In this document: piece after piece, positions 1 through 5,618 of the stretch | How positions within the stretch are numbered: position 1 is the first letter of the stretch | How the letters are laid out: every line of letters begins with the position of its first letter | Assembly (NCBI GenBank): GCA_031258055.1 | Contig: JAIRNM010000292.1 | Location: 1-7,752, forward strand | From: Bifidobacteriaceae bacterium | Lineage (GTDB): Bacteria > Actinomycetota > Actinomycetes > Actinomycetales > WQXJ01 | DNA length: 7,752 nucleotides | Direction: 5' to 3' | Position numbers and translations under genes: made by a program | The notes under the pieces: model-generated | The model's database searches: none | What the model was told of the DNA's origin: nothing | What the model saw: the letters and a program-made list of their open reading frames with translations, nothing else

Positions 1-998
1 CCGGCGTAGAGCACGGCGTTGCGGCCCCGGCCCACATCCACGAATGCCGCCTCCATTGATGGCAGGACGTTTTGGACCCGTCCCAGGTAGACGCTGCCCA
101 CCATAGTGTGTTGGGTGCGCCGGGCAACGTAGTGTTCCACCAGCACGCCGTCTTCAAGGACAGCTATCTGGGTGCGCCCGTCGCGTTCGCGCACCACCAT
201 GCGCCGGTCGACCGATTCGCGCCGGGCCAGGAACTCAGCTTCCGTGATCTGGGTGCGCCGCCGCCCCGTTTCGCGGCCTTCTTTGCGCCGCTGGCGTTTG
301 GCTTCGAGACGGGTCGAACCGGCCAGGGCCGTGACGCCCTCGTTTTCGGCTGGTCCCGCCTCCTCTTTGCGGCCCGTCCGAATCCGCTTGCGCCGCCGCC
401 GCGAGCCGGACTCTTCGCTTTCTTCGGCTGATTCCGCCTGGCTGGTCGCTTCAGCTAGGGCTGGCTTTTGGGCCCTTTTCTTGCCCGATGCCGTCTGCGC
501 GTCCGCCGCCTTCTCCGCCTCGCCGTTTGTTGGGCTCTTGCCAGCCTTGGCGGCGGCGCGCCGGCGAGACGACCGGCTCTGAGCGGGCTTGGCCGGTTCG
601 CCCTCCGCTTCCGGGTGAACGGCGGACCGGGCCGACGCGGCGGCCACAACTGGTGCTTGGAACAGCAGCGCTGTCATCGGCAAGCGCACGCCGTCACCGA
701 CCGGCGCGGGCGGTTGGCCGGCTGGTGCCTTCGGTTCGGTCGGCCGGGCGCGCCCCTTGGCCCGTTTGCCCGTGCTGGACTTGCCGGCGGTCTGCTTGGT
801 CGGTTCGCCCGGGTCGGTCTTGTCGGCCGCGTCGGTCAGGCCCAAGCGTTCCGAGTGTTTGGCGACCGCCTCGGTTAGGTCTACAAGTTGGTCGAGGGCC
901 CGCAGATCAGGCGCCGACTGGGGTTTGGTGGCGCGCCGGGGGGCGCGCTTGGATACGGGGGGCAACTCAAGATCAAGTTGCGGTTGTTCTTCAGCCAC
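1..998 (-). CDS. rne: Ribonuclease E/G, N-terminal part (runs off left edge)
   Basis: The minus-strand frame is open from a GTG at 998 to the left edge (332 codons, no stop). Family role: endoribonuclease that starts mRNA decay and matures rRNA and tRNA in the cytoplasm. Residues 267-332 carry the hallmark RNase E/G start: MVVRERDGRTQIAVLEDGVL at 267-286, then the start of the S1 RNA-binding fold from about 300 (VGSVYLGRVQNVLPSMEAAF), then FVDVGRGRNAVLYA at the edge. The catalytic part lies outside the window. Residues 1-266 are a charged, low-complexity, probably disordered tail rich in A, K, R, E, P and S, with Arg/Lys clusters such as SRRRRKRIRTGRK; long extensions of this kind are usual in actinobacterial RNase E. 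The GTG start is supported by GGAG five bases upstream. The frame is also open further upstream, so an earlier start cannot be excluded. It lies 97 bp downstream of the DUF2344 gene in the same direction, so co-transcription is likely. In many actinobacteria rplU, rpmA and obg follow this gene, which would place them to the left. Confidence 0.93.
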   Translation of the reverse strand, partial: MAEEQPQLDLELPPVSKRAPRRATKPQSAPDLRALDQLVDLTEAVAKHSERLGLTDAADKTDPGEPTKQTAGKSSTGKRAKGRARPTEPKAPAGQPPAPVGDGVRLPMTALLFQAPVVAAASARSAVHPEAEGEPAKPAQSRSSRRRAAAKAGKSPTNGEAEKAADAQTASGKKRAQKPALAEATSQAESAEESEESGSRRRRKRIRTGRKEEAGPAENEGVTALAGSTRLEAKRQRRKEGRETGRRRTQITEAEFLARRESVDRRMVVRERDGRTQIAVLEDGVLVEHYVARRTQHTMVGSVYLGRVQNVLPSMEAAFVDVGRGRNAVLYA

Positions 999-1003
999 AA
1001 GTG

Positions 1004-1007
1004 CTCC
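1004..1007 (-). promoter_or_regulatory. Ribosome binding site of rne
   Basis: On the minus strand GGAG stands five bases before the GTG at 998. It supports that start over other in-frame GTG codons such as the one at 1028. The same GGAG follows an out-of-frame ATG at 1009 that I do not think is used. Confidence 0.6.
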
Positions 1008-1095
1008 ATGGCGCCGCCAAGACGCCACGCCATGACCGGCGGCGGCCGGTTGTTCTCGGGCCCCCGCCCGGTGAGGGCGAGTGGGCCGCGCAAGC

Positions 1096-1923
1096 CTACG
1101 GTTTCGGTGCCAGCGCTGCGATCCGGGAGAAGGGCTGCACCAGCCCAGTCTCGACCGCGTATACCCCTTGGGCCAGCCGGGTGGCGCGTGGTGGCAACCC
1201 TATTTCGAGGCCGGTTGCCGCAAGGGCGGCGATGACATCATCTGGCCTAACGACCGGCGTGGCGTGCCGCAAGACCATTTCCAGTATGGCACAGGGCTTG
1301 CCGGGATCAGGGCAGGGCCGGCCGGATGTCTTGGCCAAGTCCAGCGCCAGGACGTTGCCGCGGACCTCGATCTGGCGCGGCGGCTTGCTACGGGCGCCGC
1401 CTCGGCTGCTCTCAGCGGCGCCGGTTGGCCCGGGGCGGACCTGGATGGCCTGGAACTCTTCGAGGGCCCAGAATGCAGCCGCCGATGCCGCCACCCCAGC
1501 GCCGTCGACTTGGTCGAGCTCAACTTGCCACAGGGAAGCGGTGAGCTGCTTGGCTAGGTCGCCGAAGACGGCATCGTCCCAGGTCACAGCCTGAAGGATG
1601 GGAAGACCCGGCGGCATGACGGCGTTCAACCGGGCCTGGACTAGGGCGGGCGGCAGAACCTCGGACAAACGCAGCAGGAGGTACTCAGCTTCGCTGGCGG
1701 CGCCGGTCGGAGCGGCCCCCAGATAGGACAGACGGGGGTGCGGCGTGAAGCCAGCGGAGTAGGCGATCGGCAGGTCAGCCCGGCGCACCGCGCGCTCGAA
1801 GGCGCGCTGCAGAACGCGGTGCGAGGCGAACCGGAGGGTTCCGCGCTTGGCGTAACGCAGGGCGAGCTTTTGGACGGCGGGCGGTGGCGGCGGGGTGGAT
1901 GGCGCCGGTCGGCGACCGCTCAC
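1096..1923 (-). CDS. Radical SAM-linked protein, TIGR03936/DUF2344 family
   Basis: A 275-residue protein of a family that occurs beside, or fused to, B12-domain radical SAM proteins. The biochemical role is not established; association with RNase E/G has led to guesses about RNA modification. Conserved features seen near the N-terminus: LRYAKRGTLRFASH (22-35), then RAFERAVRRADLPIAYSAGF with the following TPHPRLS (GF.PHPR motif at about 58-66), then a SEAEY element. A proline-rich leader (residues 6-15) precedes the domain. The C-terminal half is less conserved and has a Cys pair in GRPCPDPGKPC. I chose GTG at 1923 because it overlaps the stop of the upstream radical SAM gene as GTGA, with a GGTGGG tract close upstream; this is the typical arrangement for translational coupling. 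An in-frame ATG at 1998 would add 25 residues without family resemblance. The stop is TAG at 1098-1096. Family assignment is firm and function unknown. Confidence 0.92.
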   Translation of the reverse strand: MSGRRPAPSTPPPPPAVQKLALRYAKRGTLRFASHRVLQRAFERAVRRADLPIAYSAGFTPHPRLSYLGAAPTGAASEAEYLLLRLSEVLPPALVQARLNAVMPPGLPILQAVTWDDAVFGDLAKQLTASLWQVELDQVDGAGVAASAAAFWALEEFQAIQVRPGPTGAAESSRGGARSKPPRQIEVRGNVLALDLAKTSGRPCPDPGKPCAILEMVLRHATPVVRPDDVIAALAATGLEIGLPPRATRLAQGVYAVETGLVQPFSRIAALAPKP

Positions 1924-3836
1924 AGGCCCACCGCCAACTGGATTTCGGTGCCCAACCTGGTGCAGACGCCGCAGTCGTAGCAACTGGACCAGCGGCAATC
2001 CTCGACCCCTTCGGCGGCGGTGGCCGCCACCCAGTCATCCCACAGCCAGTCGCGGTCCAGGCCGGCGTCGAGATGGTCCCAGGGCAGGACTTCGTCGTAG
2101 TCGCGCGGGCGGGTGGTGTACCAGTCGAGTGAGAGACCGCGTTCGGCAAGAACGATCGCGGCGGTTTCCTCCCAAAGGTCCATGTCGAGGTATTCGCGCC
2201 AGCCGTCGAAGCGGGCGCCCGCCCGCCAAGCCGCTTCGATGACAGTCCCGACGCGCCTATCCCCGCGCGCCAATAGCCCCTCTAACATGGCTGGACGTCC
2301 GGGGGCGGCGCGGATGGTGATAGCCCTGCCGGGCTTGCCCAGTGCCGCCACCGCCTGGCGTAAGGCGGCTAAGCGCTCGTCGACTACGGCGGGCGGGCAT
2401 TGCGCCGCCCACTGGAAGGGCGTGTGCGGCTTCGGCACGAACGGCCCGATCGAAACCGTGCAGGAAATGTCCTTATGCCCAGCGGTTGCCCGGCCGGTGG
2501 CGATCACGCGCCCAGCCAGAGCGGCGATCTGGGTGACATCGGCGGTTTCCTCCGTCGGCAGGCCGCACATGAAGTAGAGCTTGACCGACCGCCAACCCTG
2601 GCCGAAGGCGGTGGCCACAGTCTTGATCAGGTCTTCTTCGGTGACCTGCTTGTTGATGACGCGGCGCATCCTTTCCGATCCGCCTTCCGGGGCGAAGGTC
2701 AGGCCCGAGCGCCGCCCGCCCCGGTGCAGTTCCTGGGCCAATTCCAGGTTGAAGGCGTCGACCCGGGTGGAGGGCAACGACAAACCGGTCTGCGAACCCT
2801 CATAGTGGTCGGCCATTGTCTTGGCTAACTTGGCGATCTGCGAGTGGTCGGCTGAAGACAACGAGAGCAGGCCGACTTCATCGAAACCGGTTGCGGCGAT
2901 CGCTTTTTGGGCCATTCGCTCAATCACTGGAGCGCTGCGTTCGCGGACTGGCCGGGTGATCATTCCGGCCTGGCAGAAACGGCACCCGCGCAGGCAGCCC
3001 CGGAAGATTTCGACTGAGGCGCGTTCGTGGACGGTTTCGGCGAACGGCACCAACGGCGCCTTGGGGTACTGCCATTCGTCCAGGTCAAGCACGGTTTTCT
3101 TAGTTGGCCGGGGCGCCGCTGCCGGGTTGTTGGGGAAGACCTGGGCGATTTGCTTGCTCTGTTCGTCGTATCCGACCGTGTAGAAGGCCGGGACGTAGAC
3201 CAGGTCCGCTCTCGCCAGTCTTTCGAGCAAACCGGCGCGGCCGCCGGGCTTGCCCTGCTCCTTCCACTGCCGGGTCGAATCGGTGATGGCGCCGACCACT
3301 TCCTCGCCATCGCCCAGGACGGCGCCATCAATGAAATCGGCTAGCGGTTCCGGGTTGAAGGCGCAATGACCACCCACTATGACCAGCGGGTCTGACTGGC
3401 GCCGGTCCTTGGCGTGGAGCGCCAGCCCGGACAGATCCAGACAGGTCAACAAGTTCGTATAGCCAAGCTCAGTCGAAAGCGACAGACCAATGATGTCGAA
3501 CCGACTGGCCGGTCGGTGCGAGTCTACGGTGAACCATTCGACTCCGGCCCGGCGCATCGCCTGCTCCATATCCGGCCAGGGGGCGTAGGCCCTTTCCGCC
3601 AGCGCGTCCGGGCGCTCGTTGATGATCTCGTAGAGCATCTGGAGGCCCTGGTTGGGGACGGCGACGGAGTAGGCGTCAGGGAACGCGAGGACCCACCTGA
3701 TCGTTTCAGATTGGTCCTGGGACCAGTCCTTGGAGCGCGAGTTCAGTTCGCCGCCCAAGTATTGGACCGGGTCGTGGGCCTCGGTCAGTAGAGGTTCGAT
3801 CAGGGGCCAAAGCGAGTCTGGCTCTGGTTGGGTCAT
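1920..3836 (-). CDS. B12-binding-like radical SAM protein, TIGR03960 family
   Basis: A 638-residue protein. Numbered from Met at 3836, the N-terminus (about 10-60) has the family signature PVQYLGGELNSRSKDW and then FPDAYSVAVPNQGLQMLYE. Residues about 115-185 resemble a cobalamin-binding-like domain (LGYTNLLTCLDLSGL, IVGGHCAFNPEPLADF). The radical SAM cluster motif GCLRGCRFCQAG gives Cys 281, 285 and 288, which would hold the 4Fe-4S cluster that cleaves S-adenosylmethionine. EGGSERMRRVINKQVTEEDL lies further on. The C-terminus has a second Cys cluster (DCRWSSCYDCGVC), a possible metal site. The substrate is unknown; distant relatives modify RNA or proteins. I prefer the ATG at 3836 because the family homology begins there and AAGGG lies four bases upstream. 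An in-frame ATG at 3905 would add 23 residues, including a Cys, but has no ribosome binding site. It is coupled by a GTGA overlap to the DUF2344 gene and is divergent from cydA, so it probably heads the operon. Confidence 0.95.
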   Translation of the reverse strand: MTQPEPDSLWPLIEPLLTEAHDPVQYLGGELNSRSKDWSQDQSETIRWVLAFPDAYSVAVPNQGLQMLYEIINERPDALAERAYAPWPDMEQAMRRAGVEWFTVDSHRPASRFDIIGLSLSTELGYTNLLTCLDLSGLALHAKDRRQSDPLVIVGGHCAFNPEPLADFIDGAVLGDGEEVVGAITDSTRQWKEQGKPGGRAGLLERLARADLVYVPAFYTVGYDEQSKQIAQVFPNNPAAAPRPTKKTVLDLDEWQYPKAPLVPFAETVHERASVEIFRGCLRGCRFCQAGMITRPVRERSAPVIERMAQKAIAATGFDEVGLLSLSSADHSQIAKLAKTMADHYEGSQTGLSLPSTRVDAFNLELAQELHRGGRRSGLTFAPEGGSERMRRVINKQVTEEDLIKTVATAFGQGWRSVKLYFMCGLPTEETADVTQIAALAGRVIATGRATAGHKDISCTVSIGPFVPKPHTPFQWAAQCPPAVVDERLAALRQAVAALGKPGRAITIRAAPGRPAMLEGLLARGDRRVGTVIEAAWRAGARFDGWREYLDMDLWEETAAIVLAERGLSLDWYTTRPRDYDEVLPWDHLDAGLDRDWLWDDWVAATAAEGVEDCRWSSCYDCGVCTRLGTEIQLAVGL

Positions 3837-3941
3837 CAGGCCCTTATAGCACCAGTTGGTCCCGTGCTGAGTAGTCCTACTAAAAAGGTCTTCCGGAGGG
3901 TCCATAATGGGTTAGAAGTTGGCAGAACTTGTGAAGATGTT

Positions 3942-3955
3942 GGGACCTAGGTCCC
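3942..3955. repeat. Perfect 14-bp palindrome, candidate operator
   Basis: GGGACCTAGGTCCC is a perfect dyad. It sits inside a larger imperfect inverted repeat: TGTTGGGACC at 3938-3947 against GGTCCCGCAACA at 3966-3977, with two extra bases in the right arm. The position, 122 bp before the cydA start and 106 bp before the radical SAM start, suits an operator for either promoter. I do not recognise it as the site of a known regulator, and there is no T-run that would make it a terminator. Confidence 0.45.
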
Positions 3956-4066
3956 ATGAACTTCGGGTCCCGCAACATAGCGTGAAGCAAGGCCTTTGGA
4001 CAGGATACGACCTGCCCAGGCCCCTGAAAACTGCAAATTGTCCTTTTCGTTCCCTAACCTCACTGC

Positions 4067-4072
4067 GGAGGT
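4067..4072 (+). promoter_or_regulatory. Ribosome binding site of cydA
   Basis: GGAGGT ends four bases before the ATG at 4077. It fixes the cydA start there rather than at the in-frame ATG at 3996 or the GTG at 4071, which overlaps the site itself. Confidence 0.8.
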
Positions 4073-4076
4073 GCAC

Positions 4077-5597
4077 ATGCAAGCGCTCGATCTAGCCAGG
4101 TGGCAGTTCGGCATCACCACCGTGTACCACTTCATCTTCGTGCCGCTGACCATCGGTTTGACGCCGCTGGTCGCTTTGCTCCAGACCTTCTGGTACAAGA
4201 CCGGCAAAGATGAGTGGTACCGCCTCACACGATTCTTCGGCAAGCTCTTACTGATCAACTTCGCGCTGGGTATTGTCACTGGCATTGTCCAAGAGTTCCA
4301 ATTCGGTCTGAACTGGTCTGAATACTCGCGCATGGTGGGCGACATCTTCGGCGCCCCATTGGCTATGGAAGCGTTGGCCGCGTTCTTCATTGAGTCGACC
4401 TTCCTAGGCATCTGGATCTTCGGTTGGGGGCGCCTCTCGCGTGGCGTTCACCTGCTGACAATCTGGTTGGTCGCCTTTGCCGTCAACCTGTCGGCCTTCT
4501 TCATTTTGGCCGCGAACTCGTTCATGCAGTACCCCAATGGGGCCACTTTCGACCCGGAACTCGACCGCGCGGCCATGGCCAACCTGGGCGAAGTACTGTT
4601 CTCGACACTATCTCTGTCCACGTTCTGGCACACCATCTCGACCGCGTTCGTCGTGGCTGGGACCTTCCTGGGCGGCATCGCCATCTGGTGGATGGTCAGG
4701 GCCGTGCGGGCTGGTAACGACGAATCGGCCCGGGTCTACCGCCTGGGTGGTGCTGTCGGTTGCTGGGCCTTGCTGATAGCCGGTATCTCATTGATCTTCT
4801 CCGGCCACCATCAGGCCCAAGTGATCACGGAGTTACAGCCCACCAAGATGGCGGCGGCGGAGTTGCTTTGCACCACGCCGACCGGTGACGAAGGGGCTGG
4901 TTTCACAGTCATAGCCTTCGGCGAATGCGTCCAGAACGCGGATGGGGGCTGGACCGATGACACAACCCGGTTGATCGAAATCCCCAAGATGTTGTCCTGG
5001 CTGGCCTGGACCGACGGCAGCGCCAAGGTGACGGGCATGGACACGGCTGAACAAGTCCTTGATGATGCCTACCTGACGCCAGACGAGGCGAAAGACGTCG
5101 ACTGGATTCCACCCCAGGGAGTGACTTTCTGGACCTTCCGGTTCATGATTTTCTTTGGCATGTTCTCGGCCGTTCTAGCGGTGGTGGGCCTGTTGGCTTT
5201 GCGCGGCGGGAGGACTTCGGGCAGCGGCTTCTTGAAGTCTTGGGCGGCGCTGTCCTTGCCCATGCCGTTCATCGGCGGCGCTTTCGGCTGGATTTTCACG
5301 GAGATCGGCCGCCAGCCGTTCATCGTCTATCCGAAAGCATCGCTCTCGGCTGAGCATGTGCTGACCGGCGTCGAGACGGATCTGTCCTTGCAAACCGCCA
5401 ATGCGGTTTCGCCGGTTGTGCATGAGGGCCCGATCTGGTTGACGGTGATCTCATTCACGCTGATCTATTTGGTCCTGGCCGTCGCCTGGTTCTACTTGAT
5501 GAAGCGATACACGGCCAAGGGCCTGAACTACGACGAAGCCATCCCCCAGGTGAAGGCCGACTTGGATGATTCCAAGCCGTTGACCTTCTCGTACTGA
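4077..5597 (+). CDS. cydA: Cytochrome bd ubiquinol/menaquinol oxidase subunit I
   Basis: A 506-residue membrane subunit that oxidises quinol and passes electrons through hemes b558, b595 and d to reduce O2 to water, building proton motive force with high O2 affinity. Visible key residues: His18 (E. coli His19, high-spin heme ligand); Glu98 and Glu106 in MEALAAFFIEST (E. coli Glu99/Glu107, proton path); His185 in FWHTIST and Met357 in FWTFRFM (heme b558 ligands); Lys257 and Glu262 in QPTKMAAAE (quinol site, E. coli Lys252/Glu257); Glu409 and GRQP at 411-414 in TEIGRQPF (heme b595 ligand region). About nine hydrophobic helices are apparent. The extracytoplasmic Q-loop (about 251-350) is of the short type without the long C-terminal insert of E. 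coli. Odd: two Cys in the Q-loop, Cys265 and Cys284. Start fixed by GGAGGT before the ATG. cydB follows after 21 bp; cydDC would be expected further right. Confidence 0.98.
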   Translation: MQALDLARWQFGITTVYHFIFVPLTIGLTPLVALLQTFWYKTGKDEWYRLTRFFGKLLLINFALGIVTGIVQEFQFGLNWSEYSRMVGDIFGAPLAMEALAAFFIESTFLGIWIFGWGRLSRGVHLLTIWLVAFAVNLSAFFILAANSFMQYPNGATFDPELDRAAMANLGEVLFSTLSLSTFWHTISTAFVVAGTFLGGIAIWWMVRAVRAGNDESARVYRLGGAVGCWALLIAGISLIFSGHHQAQVITELQPTKMAAAELLCTTPTGDEGAGFTVIAFGECVQNADGGWTDDTTRLIEIPKMLSWLAWTDGSAKVTGMDTAEQVLDDAYLTPDEAKDVDWIPPQGVTFWTFRFMIFFGMFSAVLAVVGLLALRGGRTSGSGFLKSWAALSLPMPFIGGAFGWIFTEIGRQPFIVYPKASLSAEHVLTGVETDLSLQTANAVSPVVHEGPIWLTVISFTLIYLVLAVAWFYLMKRYTAKGLNYDEAIPQVKADLDDSKPLTFSY

Positions 5598-5603
5598 CGG
5601 AGC

Positions 5604-5611
5604 TAAGGAGG
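5604..5611 (+). promoter_or_regulatory. Strong ribosome binding site of cydB
   Basis: TAAGGAGG lies seven bases before the ATG at 5619, a near-ideal Shine-Dalgarno. It decides the start: CydB homology begins only around Met39 (ATG at 5733), which has no such site, so the 38-residue N-terminal extension is very probably translated. Confidence 0.88.
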
Positions 5612-5618
5612 AATAACC

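Larger units (their letters stand above)
3837..4076. promoter_or_regulatory. Divergent intergenic region between radical SAM gene and cydA
   Basis: This 240-bp stretch should hold the promoters of both the leftward radical SAM operon and the rightward cydAB operon. I could not assign a convincing -35/-10 pair on either strand. It contains a perfect 14-bp palindrome at 3942-3955, an imperfect inverted repeat around it (3938-3977), further GGTCC-type hexamers at 3858-3863 and 3898-3903, and a small dyad AGTAGTCCTACT at 3870-3881. It is less GC-rich than the flanking genes, as expected of a promoter region. The frame of cydA is open upstream through it (ATG at 3996), but that start has no ribosome binding site and adds no homologous sequence. 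Confidence 0.6.

Noticed and set aside
1035..1050. ACCGGC-GGCG-GCCGGT hairpin between DUF2344 and rne, as a terminator
   Set aside because: It has only a 6-bp stem and no T-run on either side, and a same-direction gene follows within 40 bases. It could matter as leader structure, but nothing supports termination.
881..1093. A 70-codon minus-strand frame between DUF2344 and rne
   Set aside because: It is in a different frame from RNase E/G, overlaps its start, and has no sensible product. The rne frame continues into real homology.
488..1594. A 368-codon plus-strand open frame
   Set aside because: The product is Arg/Pro/Ala-rich low complexity and lies opposite the RNase E/G and DUF2344 genes, both of which have clear family motifs on the minus strand.
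3837..3905. Upstream ATG at 3905 for the radical SAM gene
   Set aside because: No ribosome binding site, and the extra 23 residues do not resemble the family. The ATG at 3836 has AAGGG nearby and gives the usual N-terminus. This remains a moderate-confidence choice.
3929..3935. TTGTGAA, a possible half-site of the redox regulator Rex upstream of cydA
   Set aside because: Rex sites need the inverted partner TTCACAA at fixed spacing, and I do not see it. A lone 7-mer is weak evidence.
3996..4076. Upstream in-frame ATG that would extend CydA by 27 residues
   Set aside because: No ribosome binding site precedes it, the added residues are not CydA-like, and GGAGGT stands before the ATG at 4077, which gives the normal CydA N-terminus.
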